Assembly (NCBI RefSeq): GCF_010015445.1
Contig: NC_053115.1
Coordinates: forward strand, 4,108,576-4,172,575
DNA: 64,000 nt
From: Perca fluviatilis
Taxonomy: Eukaryota > Chordata > Actinopteri > Perciformes > Percidae
Direction of reading: 5' to 3'
Made by a program: the position numbers and the translations under genes. The notes beneath the pieces are model-generated. The model was not told the DNA's origin. It made no database searches and saw nothing but the letters and a program-made list of their open reading frames with translations. The stretch's first letter is position 1. Each line of letters opens with the position of its first letter. Shown here piece after piece: positions 10,536-22,920 of the stretch.

Positions 10536-11740
10536 TAATCTGAACCCATCCCAGTATTTGATCAACTGCCACGTAATCCAGGACAACAACATCGATTGAG
10601 GAAAGACAGCTCTGTCCAAAGCCTTAACCATTGCAAGCGACTCCCAACACCTACATGACCACAGAAGAAGAATGAACCCTGTGGCAACAGGGTTAAGATG
10701 CAATTATCACCATCATGCCAGCAGGCAACGGGAAGTGTACTGTGGTGATGTTTATCAAAGGACCCTCACTCACGGTAAAAATAGCATTTTTTTCACGTCC
10801 AGCTAGGGCCCTGGTTTTGGGTTATGTTTTTGAGAGTTTTTCAGACCAGTATGGAGTAGAACTTGTCTTGTACTCGCTAGCACTTAGCATTCCTGTGGAG
10901 GAAGCAGGTAAGTTTTGCGTCACTTGGGAAGAATCCCATGCCAAGTGGGCCAGGATACAACCAACTTCTCATTGAAAAGCTTATCAAATGTCCGGGTTTA
11001 GCCTTCCCTAATTTTGATTATCCTTCCCCAATATCGGTACGTTCTGTAAGCTTTTCAATGGGAGGGTGGTTCTTTCTAAGTTTCCTTCCCGATTGTCAAG
11101 AAATGCCTCCCAAAGGTCCTTCCCCAACTAAGAATACTGGGGGTCGGCTGGGATGTATTAATGGGTCTCAGGGTGCTCCTTTCCAGGGTAACTCCATGTG
11201 CCCATCCCTTCCTGAACAACCAGGGATTCTTTGGAAGGCGTTTGGGTCTCCTGGGAAAATGTGTTTTTTCTGAGCTACAAGCCATGACCAGGCCTAAACC
11301 AGAAGATAAGTGCCCTCCTTTAGGTCTTTACACAACAATGCCAATGTTTTTATCGTGTGATTAATTAGCACGTCAATATATATATTTTTTTTGTCATGAG
11401 AACTTACACAGAACACACATAATGTGAATATTACGCAGCTATAAAGTGACATATTTGTTTTTCGAAATGAAACGTACATTTTCCTGAAGTGTAGTTTACT
11501 CATGAGGATCATAAAACAACAACACAAAGGCTGCTGTCTGAACCATAGACTGTACAGACGGCAAACTTTATTACTACTTTCAACCTTGACAAAGGCAGTG
11601 TTTACCAGAGACACTCTTTCCATAAAAGCCCTACACATTTAACCTTCCCTGCTTACTGTTTACCAGAGGGAAATGGATTTGCCAATTTGACAATATTGAA
11701 ACATTCCAAAAGTGACAATCCAGCAAACACTTTACTTTAA
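10536..11740. other. Unassigned stretch with a 14-bp inverted pair
   Basis: CATTGAAAAGCTTA (10970-10983) and its exact inverse TAAGCTTTTCAATG (11047-11060) could form a stem with a 63-nt loop. Open frames on both strands between 10938 and 11638 lack recognisable domains. Confidence 0.4.
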
Positions 11741-11867
11741 GTGTCTGGAACTTAGTGCCGCCCAAGACGACTGTGCCTTCCCCCCCTCCTATCCCAGAAT
11801 GTATCTGTGGTGTAGCCAGACCTTACTCCACAGCGCTGGGGAGACAGGTCTGGCAGTGCGAGACTAG
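11741..11867 (-). repeat. Repeat A, fragment (A3)
   Basis: Shares ATCCCAGAATGTATCTGTGG and CTTACTCCACAGCGCTG with the other minus-strand copies and ends at the AGACTA terminus. Confidence 0.75.
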
Positions 11868-13220
11868 AATCACCATGAATGCTGTTCCTTAAAGTTCTAT
11901 AAAAGTTTTTTTTAAAAGGGAACAATGTAATAATGTCTAGTAAAGAGCAGGATCACCATGAGTCTGCACGTACCGACTATAAAGTCCAAAAGTGGAGAGT
12001 GTCCTTATCTCTTGCTGTTACCCTTTTTCCTGCTGCTTACACATTTAATCTTATATCTGCCAAATATAAAAGCCCAATAATCTGTCTCTTAAGCGGCTTC
12101 ACTGTACAGCGGCATATTGCTTCCCAGTGTGATTTCACCGGCAACAGTGTGTCACTTCCTCCGTGCGTCTCATGGGTTTAAACATAATTGCATTCATTAT
12201 CCAATCTACACAACTACGCTACCTCCTATTGTAAGTTCCAGCGTGGCCCAAACGTCATTCGGTACACATCTCCCTGGGCAATTGTAATTGACGTGCACTT
12301 GTTCTTCTTGTTCTTTTGGCAAATACTTCCTAATAGAGTGGGACAGCTCAAGACCTCACTGTAATCACAAGTGTTTTGCACCGGTTCTTTGTACTCTCTT
12401 TATCTCCACAGCTAATTAGAAGCAATAAACATGGTGAACAAGCACAACTCATTAGACCTTTCACTATGTTCTTCCTCTCCTGGCTTTTAAAAGCCTATAG
12501 AGCTAGATTTTTGGATCTCTTTCCCCCCCGTCCCCACAAACCTGCTTTCAGCATTGCTCTCAAGCTCAGTGCTGGATACTCAATAGACGCAGCGAGCACG
12601 GCGTCAAGAATAAAAACCCCTTTGAAATTGCCATGAAGCTTTTGAAGCCTACATCCCACTGCTCAACGCTCTCAGGGTTTTCATCTCTTCCTCCATCTCC
12701 CCTCATTTACTGAAGAGCTCTCAGGGCCTCGCGCTGTAATGAACTCCAGGGACAGCGCATCCACAGAAAGGACATTGACAGCCAGGCAGGGCATTACTGT
12801 ACCGTATGTGCAGCAAGTTGCTTTATGCAAACACACTGCTCGCAGTAATCTACCCAGTTGTTGCGGTGCAGCAGGGCTTGTCACTCATTTTCTAAGACTA
12901 GTGCAGTGCCTGCGCGGAGGGGGCCGATTGCTTGGTTCCCAGTAATTGTTTAGTATTTTGTTTTTCACTTTATCTAAACTATAAGTGCGGTTCGATCACA
13001 CGCAGCGCATCTAGAGATTAAGCATGTCGCCTTTTTTTTCATCTAGCTGTCACACGTCTAGGTGGCGTTGCGGCCCGGGCGGGGGGAAGCAGGGAGCCGG
13101 GCTCAGCCTGCTGGGGCAGCCGATCTTAAACAGCGGGCAGAACGATCAGAGCAATGTGCACAACCGCCGGCAAGAAAAAAACGTGCCGGAGAGCCAAAGA
13201 GCCTGGGCGTTCATCTAACT
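11868..13220. other. Unassigned 1.35-kb stretch
   Basis: No element ends, RNA or coding signature recognised. Sequence becomes GC-richer towards 13040-13200, just before the hAT element. Confidence 0.35.
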
Positions 13221-13624
13221 CAGGGGTGTCAAACATATGGCCCGTGGGCCAGAACCGGCCCGCCAAAGTGGATGACTTTGCAAAGTGTGAAAATTGCAGA
13301 GAAGTAATGAATTCCAATTCCAAATTTACCACTTTAATCTCAGAGTTCTTTATCCCTTAAATTTACGAATTTAATCTTATAAATACTGAGTTTTTCTCTG
13401 AATATTACCCTTCTCTCGCGGGTCTGTGACATTATTTTTATTCCTACAACGGCCTTAGAACGCTGTCGCAGCAGAAGCAGCTTGCGTTTGCCAACATCAA
13501 GCTGACAAGAAACTCTGTGGCCGATAAAGTTTCTGATCTTTCTGGAGAGGTTTACTGGTCTGACCCACTTGAGATTAAATTAGGGGGCTGTGGCCCGTGA
13601 ACTAAAATGAGTTTGACACCCCTG
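13221..13624. mobile_element. Non-autonomous hAT element, CAGGGGTGTCAAAC ends
   Basis: The termini CAGGGGTGTCAAAC and GTTTGACACCCCTG are perfect inverses, and GGCCCGTGGGCCAGA lies just inside; both are typical of a widespread vertebrate hAT group. The flanks ATCTAACT (13213-13220) and ATCTAATG (13625-13632) agree at 6 of 8 bases, fitting a decayed 8-bp target duplication. At 404 bp there is no transposase. A truncated relative lies at 45339-45536. Confidence 0.9.
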
Positions 13625-15146
13625 ATCTAATGTGTTTGTGTACAATTCATTTCATCATTTGCATGTATGGTAGACAGCAATCAGTTTTTGGCGGACGACA
13701 CCGGTAGCCGGTGAACCGCAATCAATGAGCTTTTTAGGGATGCAGCAAACTGCCCCCCCCCCAACCTCCCCCCGCCCCCGCTGCTGTACTGCGCCTGTGG
13801 GAGACACACACGCACGCATAGAGATTCCTTGATTTATAGTTCTAGATATCCTTCAACTCTTTCGCCACTGAGACAGAGGGAATTTGAAGGAAGAGATATG
13901 TCATCACAGGGGGAGTGTTCTGACAGCTCTATCCCAGAAAGTAGTCCGTTCCCATACTGTGTTTATACTTCATGTCTGTGGTTGGGATGAGTGTTGTTCA
14001 TTTTCTATCAGAGTGGATTCGGTGGCTGAGGAGGCCACCTACCAGCTTGTGCACAGTAGGCGGTGGAAGTCTTCAGGAGGAAGAGGAAAAGCTCGACAGA
14101 CAAAGAAACACTCAACAAATTAGACGTTTTATCAGGCTGATAAACAGAGTGATGCTGAAAACTAGCATCAGGACAGAGCTGTTGCAATGAGATAGTCGGT
14201 CAGGAAATGGGCTTAGCAAGTTGTGGTCTGATGGAGAAAAGGTGACTTCAATAAAAACCCTTCGATTTACCCAAAAGATGCAGACTTCCATTTGCGACAG
14301 GGGTAACTTCTTCTACATGGAGGGGCAATAAGGTTTAGAGGGATCTCTGAGACTTCTACGGGCAATGAGGCGTGTCGCCTGCAACATAAAAAGAGAGAGG
14401 CACATTGAAGAGGTTCATAATGCATATTTCATCACAGTTCAAGAAAACATAGTGGCATATTTTCATTCAAAATCAGACAGCAAGTGATGATAGACGATTT
14501 TTCTGTCGCAGCATGAAAGGCGCCGTACTGTAAACCAGAGAGGAGGGGAGGGGGGGCATTAGCAACGCTAACTCCCACTGAGCTGAATGTAGCATTTGGC
14601 AGAAAGAGAGATTACTTTTGTCCACTGCCTGCAGCATTTTAATGCCTTTAAATCAGGGCAGGGAACTCTTATATATGCATTATCACAACGGGCTGAATCA
14701 GCACACAGAGCTCAGTGCCAGGTAGGGAGCAGAGGGAGGACGAGGACGAGAGAAAGAGATGAGGGACATGATCGTAATGTACCAGGCTGAGTGTAACGCG
14801 AGACAACAACAGAGGCTGTGGAGAACAGATATGAACAGGAAGGAAACGGCAGACAGGAGGAAGGAGATGAGAAACTGTTGTGGTTATCTCACTTGTTAGC
14901 ATAATGACCTTCCCCGGGTTCAAATCTTTGAAACTCTGCAATGGCAAACAAGACGTGGTCATCATTTAACAGGTCAATTACAGCGTTGCACAACTAGGGT
15001 CGGAAACCAAAACCCGGTTCTAAATAAGAACAGATTTGAAAATGCCAAGAACCGGGTATGCGTAAAAACTGGACGACGCTGCGCAAAGCGCTACATTTTT
15101 TAAGTCAGACACTTTGTAGATCCATCCAACCATTACAGCTGGGTAC
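13625..15146. other. Unassigned 1.5-kb stretch with a C-rich tract
   Basis: A cytosine-rich run at about 13751-13781, with four or more C blocks, gives a potential G-quadruplex on the minus strand. A short segment at 14996-15060 starting ACTAGGGTCGGAAACC and ending AAGAACCGGGTA looks like a hAT fragment. No gene was recognised. Confidence 0.35.
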
Positions 15147-15277
15147 CTTCCTCCACAGAGCTGCGGAGGAAGGTCTGGCTAGTCCACACAACATTCCGGG
15201 ATGGAAGAAAAATGTGCTCTGGTTTATTGCCATTTCTGTAAACCAATCACAATCGTCTTTTTGGTGGCACTGAGCAC

Positions 15278-15455
15278 GCTCAATGGTGTTTTTTGCCCCC
15301 AACTGCTCCTTCCAGGCAGCGCTGCGACCGCTGGCTTCAAGGTACCTTAACCCTAACCTTAACCTTACCCTAACCATAACCATAACCAGTGCCTTCCAGG
15401 CAGCGCTGCTTGGAAGGCACCGTTGGGGGCAAAAACTGATAAAAACAGATAAACG
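15278..15455. mobile_element. 178-bp insertion with hairpin arms and telomere-like core
   Basis: It is flanked by CTGAGCAC at 15270-15277 and 15456-15463, a perfect 8-bp duplication located within repeat A. The interior has inverted arms (TTTTTGCCCCCAAC with TTCCAGGCAGCGCTGC, and their inverse), around a core of degenerate CCCTAA/CCTTAA/CCATAA repeats at about 15345-15389. The arms are subterminal; the extreme ends do not match well. No coding frame. Confidence 0.75.
15345..15389. repeat. Degenerate telomere-like (CCCTAA)n core
   Basis: Successive units read CCTTAA, CCCTAA, CCTTAA, CCTTAC, CCTAAC and CCATAAC. This is telomere-like but impure and sits inside a short mobile insertion, so it does not mark a chromosome end. 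Confidence 0.6.
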
Positions 15456-15879
15456 CTGAGCACCGGACAGAGCCACGGTGCCTCTGCAAAATAGTCTTGA
15501 GAAGGAACTTATTTTGGTGTAAAATATGTATGTTCAAAGGTTGTTTTAGTCGTGCAACAGAAAACTCAGATTGGACAGACAGTCTAGCTAGCTGTCTGGA
15601 TTTACCCTGCAGAGATCTGAGGAGCAGTTCACCATAGTCCTCAGAAACGCCAACACAAAGGAAGAGGAAGGTGACGGACATCCGGCTGAATTTCCGGCGG
15701 CAATGAAGCAATCCCAGAAGTGGAACGTCGTTGATATAGATTAACCCCAACCTAATCCCAAAGAGCGTTGTGGGGATATAACAGCGTCACACTACTTTTG
15801 CCTTTGCTCCTGAGAATATAGTCATTATTCGCACGACCACAAGACAGACCGCTTTTTGTCAACTTTGTTTGGGACACAT

Positions 15880-16220
15880 GGTTATTAGGCACCGACCGAA
15901 TTGCCTCTAAATTATCGGTTATCGAAAACATGCCTTGTCATTCAATACCCAATTTCAATACCTAAGGAGTAAATCTCATCAGCGTCAATGAGCCAATCAG
16001 CACGCAGCATGCTTCTACCAAGATCTAATAATGTCTGTGATCGGCTGAGAGACAGGCACCGAGACGGGGCTCACGTAGTAGGAGCTGAAAAATAAATAAA
16101 AAGATTTGTGCCGTAATGTGTAATGTAATTTCTTTTTTTTTTATATAATTGGTATCGAAAAAAGTATCGTTTAGGAACCGGTAACGAAGTCACGGTGTTG
16201 GTATCAGTACCCAGCCCTAG
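15880..16220. mobile_element. hAT-like MITE ending GGTACCCAGCCCTAG type
   Basis: The right end GTATCAGTACCCAGCCCTAG is the inverse of the TAGGGCTGGGTAC end common to fish hAT MITEs, and GGTATCGAAAAAAGTATCG lies just inside. The left part has ATCGGTTATCGAAAAC, but its terminus is not clear. Confidence 0.55.
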
Positions 16221-16611
16221 ATGTTATACAAATAAGTTCAAAGGATTCCATGAGCAGGGAGCACAGGGGATGGAGAAGCGGAGAATGGAGGACTGGACAT
16301 CATTCCCAGCAAACAATGAGGGCAAAACAGCATCACCTATCTGTTTTAACCTTACAGTTTAAGGTTTTTAACCGAATATTCTCTGGTCCAGCACAGCTCA
16401 AAACACAGAATCGGCCAGCACGTTAGCGTGTTGTTCACTACCGAGCCCGTTTGTAACCGTCAGGCTACCGACAGCGTTTCAACTGACTTTAGCAGTTTAG
16501 ATGACACTCTTGACTGTCCTGCTGTTACAGACGTGAACTAACCACAGACAGCTGCCTCGTTCACCGACTCACTCTTAGGACAACAGTACAATATTTACTG
16601 ATATCACAAAG
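16221..16611. other. Unassigned stretch
   Basis: No coding, RNA or transposon-end signal recognised. Confidence 0.35.
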
Positions 16612-16840
16612 TCTGCCACGATACAATTTCGATTCAATTCAGGGGCTTGCGACCGATAGGAGACGATACATAAGCCCATTTAACCCAATCAGCTACAATT
16701 AAATACAGCATATGTACAAAAACCAACTTAAATATGATTTGACAAAACACAATGGATATTTGGCGTTATTTTGTGCCATTAATAAAAAATATTTTTCTGG
16801 CCTGGCGAACCCGCCCAGCCTGTACAATTATAGGGGAAAC
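16612..16840. mobile_element. Degenerate hAT-like fragment
   Basis: The left part carries CCACGATACAATTTCGATTC, as in fish hAT interiors, and the right edge reads ATAGGGGAAACAGTG, the inverse of a CACTGTTTCCCC hAT end. The two parts may come from different elements. Confidence 0.35.
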
Positions 16841-16911
16841 AGTGTTAAATAAAACACCTTGTCATTGACCCATCTTCTCAGTGAGGACTGAAGCCGACTG
16901 GTACACTAGAT

Positions 16912-17275
16912 CAGTGTTTCTCAAACTTTTTTCAATAATTTACCCCCTTTGAATTGCTTTTTTAAGCCAAGTACCCCCTGACCAACGCAAAAAATCTTTG
17001 GTAGAAAAAATAAAAGTCTATATTAAGAGGTACAATACGGCGCCAGCAGTGATAGATTCACTAAACAACAACCTTTTTTAAACAAAAAGATTTAAATGCT
17101 ACATTTCAAATGTTAAGAATCCATCACTTAATTCATTCATTATTGTAGTATTATTATTTTAGGAATTACGCATGACATATTTTTAAATTAGCATTTTTGC
17201 AAACAAATTCACGTACCCCCTGCGGTCCTCCAAAGTACCCCTAGGGGTACACGTACCCCCATTTGAGAAACAATG
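16912..17275. mobile_element. Non-autonomous hAT element, CAGTGTTTCTCAAA ends
   Basis: The ends CAGTGTTTCTCAAAC and TTTGAGAAACAATG are inverted repeats with one mismatch. CACTAGAT occurs immediately outside on both sides (16904-16911, 17276-17283), a perfect 8-bp duplication. Subterminal GTACCCCC motifs recur, facing inward from both ends. Length 364 bp; no transposase. Confidence 0.93.
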
Positions 17276-17283
17276 CACTAGAT

Positions 17284-19919
17284 AATGTGCTGACTCTGAC
17301 TTTGGCCTCCTAGCAGAGCATCTTTCCCAACTTTCATGAAGTGTTCTGTGTTCTTTTATGGGAGAAAAAAAAGAGCGTCCTTGCAAAGTCATTCCCCTCT
17401 AATAGATTTTTGTCTTTTTCAAACGTGTTCTCTTCTAATAGCAGAAATGACAGCGCCTGTGTCTGATCGGCACGCAACAACCAAAACAATCACAGAGAAG
17501 ACAGAGGCATTTTCTGCTATTATCAGAAGAGCTCTGCAGGCCGCAGAGGTAGCGGTAAACTTTCACTCAGATGATCACAACTGTCTGGGACTTCCCCGCT
17601 TATCAACTGGGAATTAAGGACCATTTAAGTCGGTCTTGATGAACTCATAAACCTTCAAGGTGGACAGCCCAGGGAGCATTAACTTCAAGAGGGTGGGTAA
17701 AGGCGGATATAAAAACGAGCATGAAAGAGATCCCTCTAATTAGCCCGAGATCAGAACAAGACGGGACTGTACTTGAGGGAAAAAAAACAAGGTTCAACCT
17801 CAAAGGGATGATGATTTTGGAGACGAATACGTGACCCTCTGGCCAACAGGCAGTGGCACTTTGGCCAGCCCATCCAAGAGGCCCCTAGTTAGTTTAACAT
17901 TTTGTGATTTATGAGGATAGTACAGGCCAAAAAACTAAATCATGTTTCTTTTTTTTTTTTTTTTTACTACACCCATTATATTTTTGGATTAAAAAGAGTT
18001 TCATGTTCCAGTGCTCCCTAGTGAACAACTTTAAAGTAATTATCTGCACCATTGTCGCATGAATAAATTGTAGTTTTGCTCGACTACTTTCATAATCAAA
18101 CACTGTATGAACTTACTAACAGGATACAACACTTCAATAAATGGTTACAACCAGTGGTTAAATTGGCTTTTGTTATTTACGGGGAATGGTCATCGTTCAT
18201 AATCACGCCGTAAAATGACTTAATGTGTTTTTACACCAAAGGGGCTATTTTTCCAGTATTAATGTGGAAGGTAGGGTTGATTAGTTATTCAAACAAAGCT
18301 AAATACTTTTGAATTTACTTCATCATTTTTTTTATTTACCTTTTATAGGCTAATGTTAACAGGCAGGCAATGGATTTCACCCTTGGAAAATGTATGAAAT
18401 TGAACATATTGGTTGGCAAAATCTTTTTAAACAAGACAATTATGTTGATTTAAGAGAATCAGAAACCACTATTATAGCCTTTTTAACAGTGATTGGCTTG
18501 CCCAGCTTGTTAATAGCCAGTGTATGTTCATTTTAGCTTCCAGTTTGTTAGCTAGCACCAACATTTGGTCTAATCTGTCCTGACAACCCAAAGGCCAAGG
18601 TTTTGCTTCCAGACTTGTGTGCTGACTTATGATGTGGGGGTCTGGGGGTCCAGCCCCAGAATAATCTTTTAGCATTAAACACTTCATTTCCTGCATTTTG
18701 GTGAATTTTTATGCACCTATTTCTACCTTTTTCTGAATAAATATCCCTATAATATCTTTATGTAAAGGGAAACATTGCAATCCAAGTATAAAAACATAAT
18801 GGAAAATATTGCAGTAAGGCTCTCAAGCATTCTGTATTGCTTTCATCTATTTATTCTCCTTTAGATCGACTTTTCTAATTATATCTGAGTCAGCACACAT
18901 GGAGCTTAGGCATCATTTACTCTTCCCTCTTTTGCATCTTTTGTTGGGGAAGTAACCTCCTTATATGTGCATATGACAATTATTCACCTCAGTGATACAT
19001 TATTCATTTAATTTATCAATAAACCTCTGGACTGTAATATTTCAGATGTTTGAGCAAGATTTCTGCTCACGTCCAAAACTTTGTCCACATTCAAAATATA
19101 ACTCATCCCATCTGTGCTCTCTGAGATTTGGAGGAGTCGTGATATTAAGTTATAACAGGCTATTACGAGAATAAAGTCACTATATTTCAGAAAATAATCT
19201 ACCTGCACCGTAGTCTGCTGTGCATTATGTGATTGCTCTCCTGATACGGTAGATCTCAGACCTGCTGCCAGACACAGAGCCCCGTTTGAAACACAGAGCC
19301 CCGTTTGAGACGTTCAGGGAAGTGGCTGGACGCTGCGCTACATCGGAGGTGGAAACCCAAAACTTATGGCAGAAATGCACGGAGCACAAACGAGAAACAT
19401 CTGCCGCAGCATGTCGACAGCAGAGCGCGTCCATAAACCTGAAGCTGCGCAGCTTTTTACAGCGAGAGAGGACACTTAACGACGTCCGGTTTCATATTTG
19501 TCAGTCAACTTTTCAAAATACATTCGGGGCCCAATTTAACCTCTGGTTACAACCATATTTAGCTGCAATATGAATGTAGCCAAAGTAAATTAAAAAGCTC
19601 TCACTGATTTATATACTAAATATCAGTTTTGTTTTCATTACATTTATATTGTATCATGGATCATGTATTATAACCTTTTTAAACAGCTTCTTTTCAATAT
19701 AAATATTAACATCCAAAAATAAAAGTATCAGTCACTTAATAAAAAATTGTTAATTAAAGGGCCACGTTGTATTTGGGAATCTATTGGCATGGAATGGAAT
19801 ATAATATTGATAATTATGTTTTCATTAGTGTATAACCACCTGGAACTAAGAATAGTCTACATAGGGAGCACATACAGTACAGGCACCGCCAGATGGCAGT
19901 CCTTCCCGGGGCCATGACA
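17284..19919. other. Unassigned 2.6-kb stretch
   Basis: Includes a 17-base T run at 17949-17965 and a perfect 19-bp tandem duplication (ACACAGAGCCCCGTTTGA) at 19272-19308. No gene recognised; frames at 17336-17617 and 19286-19573 have no identifiable domain. Confidence 0.35.
19272..19308. repeat. 19-bp tandem duplication
   Basis: ACACAGAGCCCCGTTTGA occurs twice with a 19-base period. Confidence 0.85.
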
Positions 19920-20150
19920 GTTGAGTTTAGCCGACAAAAAGTGAGCGTCGTGGGACGCCGACAGTATAACTTTAGGGACCAAAACAACTAGTTAAGTTTA
20001 GGAAAAAGGTTGTGGTTTGGATTAAAACACTCCAGAGGAACAGACATGCGTTTCCAAAGGTAAAAGTCTTTAGTTTTCGCCGGGAAGGCAACTCCGCTCA
20101 CTGGTTTGAAAGCGCTGTGTTTTATGAGCCGCCCATCCATCCCGATCTCC
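19920..20150 (+). repeat. Repeat E, partial copy (plus)
   Basis: Aligns with 55430-55680 and the later part near 56350 (GTTTTATGAGCC, CCCATCC), and inversely with 5380-5570. Landmarks: GTTGAGTTTAGCCGACAAAA and TAAGTTTAGGAAAAAGGT. Confidence 0.65.
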
Positions 20151-20164
20151 TCCCTTCGCAGGCC

Positions 20165-20650
20165 ACAGCATTTGTATTTGTATTTATTCTAAGGATCCCC
20201 ATTAGCTGACGCCTAGACGACCAGCTAGTCTTCCTGGGGTCCAAAACAACATTTAATCAGAAAATATTAAAACATTTCATAACATATACTGAAAAGAAAA
20301 AAAAAAGAAACTAAATACCACAATATCTGATTACAAAACTAAATAACACAGAAGAAAAATTACAATTAAAATTAAATGAAAACAATAACAAACCAAGCAA
20401 ATAGAGAAATATACCTCATGATAAATAATTTAAATGAATGTAAGATTTGACTTTCTTTTTTAAAATATACCTTTCCTGTAATAAAACGAATGTTACTTGG
20501 GATTTTATTCCACAAAGAACTTGCTCTATAAATGAAAGTTTTTTTCAAGTTATTGGATTTTGGTAAAGGTAAAGTCATCTGCCCCCCTACTGGCTCCTCT
20601 TGTTAAATAAGTATGGATATCTGAACTGTAAGTTATGCTGTCAAAAATAA
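20165..20650 (-). mobile_element. 5'-truncated non-LTR retrotransposon (LINE) tail
   Basis: On the minus strand the frame 20578-20372 encodes the extreme C-terminus of a LINE reverse-transcriptase protein, with LKKTFIYRASSLWNKIPSNI matching the conserved LK-x-F-Y-x-x-LWN-x-LP pattern. Upstream, the homology continues in a shifted frame. Downstream lies the 3' untranslated region with GGACCCCAGGAAGACTAG and AGCTAATGGGGATCC, ending in an AATACAAATAC-type repeated tail near 20170. The clade is not determined. 5' truncation and frameshift make it inactive. Confidence 0.75.
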
Positions 20651-21623
20651 ATGATGGTGTGCATTCTTACTCTGAAATTCCACCAACTGCGGAGCGGCTT
20701 TGGTCGGCTTCGCGCGCCGCCGTACTTCAATGCCCACCAGGTCCGGATTTGTTGCGGTACAGCTGACTGACAGCTGAAGTCACGAGGACCCACGAGATCT
20801 CTCGAATTCATGTCGAATAGAACCACAAAACCAACAACAGTTAGTTTCCATCCAGAAGAGTAGAGGGGAAACAGCTCGGTGCTGTGTTTTCAAGGTGTAG
20901 TGCAGGGAGATATGATCGGCCGTGAGCACGCTGGATTTAATTAACCGGATGTTTTACTTTGCTTCTGTGCTCGACTTCCTGTCCTGCACTGTCTGCTGTG
21001 TGCTGAGTAGCTGCGGAGCTCTCCAGCGTCCGGCAAAAATAGAAGCTCTGCGTATCTGCTCCGGAGGGCTGCAGATCGCCGCAGCATTCAGTGTGGTGCA
21101 TATGGCAAAAATACATGGAATACATAGGAGTTACAGTGCATTACTTTTCATAGCTACGTGTGAATGATTCATGAGAATCAGCAGTGCTAAACATAAACAC
21201 TAAATATGTTTGAAATGAATTAATGTCCCAAATATAAAACATGATCTAACAACCAGGTCCTGTAGTTGCCCTCATAAACCCTTGAACTCATTGCAATGTG
21301 ACGCAGCTTGTGATGGGAAGACCTTGTGTCAAATGTAAATCTAACAGCAGCATGCCATATGGATAACAGTGCCCCGAGGACAAGTGGGTTGTGCTCTTTG
21401 GCGACCCAGAGCTGACAGTAATAATCTCTCATCCATGGAGGTTAAGTCCTGGATGGAGAATTCCCGCTGCCTGCCTTATAAGCTTCCTGTTATCACTGGA
21501 GTGCAGGTTCTCTGCTTACATAATGCCAATCTCAAAACACTCTGGCTCACAAAACTTCTCAACTGTCAGAGGGCTGGCAAAGTGGTTTCAAGGACTAATT
21601 GAGCTTAATAATGGTGCTGGAAA
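20651..21623. other. Unassigned, GC-richer 20680-21100
   Basis: Contains CpG-rich segments (for example GGCTTCGCGCGCCGCCG near 20707) but no open frame with a recognisable domain. It could be an unrecognised repeat or a degraded regulatory or promoter region. Confidence 0.3.
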
Positions 21624-21637
21624 ACACACACACACAC

Positions 21638-21714
<77 letters not shown>

Positions 21715-21720
21715 AACACA
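21624..21720 (+). repeat. (CA)n microsatellite with CG-containing interruptions
   Basis: 97 bp of CA repeats with GCAC variants at the left and AAAC interruptions at the right. The overlapping threonine/histidine-rich frames are artefacts of it. Confidence 0.97.
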
Positions 21721-22274
21721 ACGAAAATGCCCACTGCTTTGCAGTTCTCATAATAACAATGAGCTTAAAGACGACCTATTTGTGTTTTTTCCCTTTCCTT
21801 TAGTGTGATTTAGTTTTTTGTGCATTAAAATGTCTGCAAAGCTAAAAAAGCACAAAGTCCATGCCAAAGGGAGTTGTCTCTCCCACAGAAAACACATTCT
21901 CCTGAACAGCCTGAAACGCCTAGTTTGAATTCCAGCCTTATGTCCGTAATTTGTTTGCGTCACCATGGCACACGTTGCAAAATGCTCGCCTAGCGGTCAG
22001 ATTGGCACGCTCTCAACCAAAGCTCTTCGGAGCGGAGTGGGGACGAGTTTGTTTAGTGGTACCACTGTTCGAGCGTCTTCTCAACATGGGCAAACAGCAG
22101 GATTCCCTTCAAAACTGAAGCTCAGGACGGATTGATGCCAGCTGTCTGTGACCCAACTTCAAACTTGGAAACGTTCTGCCACTTTCATGTTGTTTTACAG
22201 ATTATTTTGGCAGGTTTGCCGGTTGAAGTTAACGTTAGCAGTTGCCTTTTGCCGTTAGCCTTCCTTGTGTGCTG
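21721..22274. other. Unassigned stretch
   Basis: No gene, RNA or element ends recognised. Confidence 0.35.
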
Positions 22275-22546
22275 TGTAGCTAGTCCACACAGCATTCCAG
22301 GATGGGAGAAAAACGTGCTCTGGTTAATTGGCATTTCTTCAAACCAATCACAATCATCATGGGCGGAGCTAAGCTCCGTATGTAGCCCCGGCGCCTCTGC
22401 AAAATAGCCTCGGGAAGGAACTTGTTTTGGTGGAACATGTGTACGTTCAAAAGATGTTTTAGTCGTGCAACAGAAAACTCAGATTCAACAGCAAGGTAAC
22501 GGACATCCGGCCAAAGAACATCCGGCGGTATTCTGCCAGCACTAGT
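22275..22546 (+). repeat. Repeat A, internally shortened copy (A5)
   Basis: Follows A2 from CTAGTCCACACAGCATTCC through GGAAGGAACTTGTTTTGGTG to CAGAAAACTCAGATT, then skips the CTGCAGAGATCTGAGG segment and resumes with GACATCCGG. It therefore carries an internal deletion. Confidence 0.7.
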
Positions 22547-22920
22547 AGGTTGGATGTGGCTAACTGTTTTTTGATGTTCCTTTTTGTGAAATTTTGTACT
22601 GCAGCAACAAAGACACTGTTTTTAAGTCATCTTGGCTGCAATGATGATGTTACAGCAGTGTAATTTAATAAAGCATCAATAAAGTTACCGTTTATTACAT
22701 CAATTAAATGTTTTAACACTTTCTATTCTTTAATTAACAGACTGACATCGTTAAAATCATGTTATGTTCTCTGTACGGAACACCATCGATCTCCTGCACG
22801 GAACACAGTTAACCCCTCAGATCTAAGATAAGTTAACTTCTCCCACTTTTCTCAAAAACTATTGGTCCAAAAGACATTAATCAACGTTTAGACCAATCAA
22901 CAGTAGCGAGTAGTACGAAA
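22547..22920. other. Unassigned stretch
   Basis: No gene, RNA or element ends recognised. Confidence 0.35.

Larger units (their letters stand above)
15147..15745 (+). repeat. Repeat A, long copy (A4), interrupted
   Basis: Runs from near the AGGAAGGTCTGGCTAGTCC end to the GGAACGTCGTTGATATAGAT end. The interior follows the A2 copy except for the 178-bp insertion at 15278-15455 (separate entry). Non-coding. Confidence 0.75.

Noticed and set aside
15345..15389. Possible chromosome-end telomere
   Set aside because: Only about 45 bp of impure repeats inside a short insertion with flanking duplication, with ordinary sequence on both sides.
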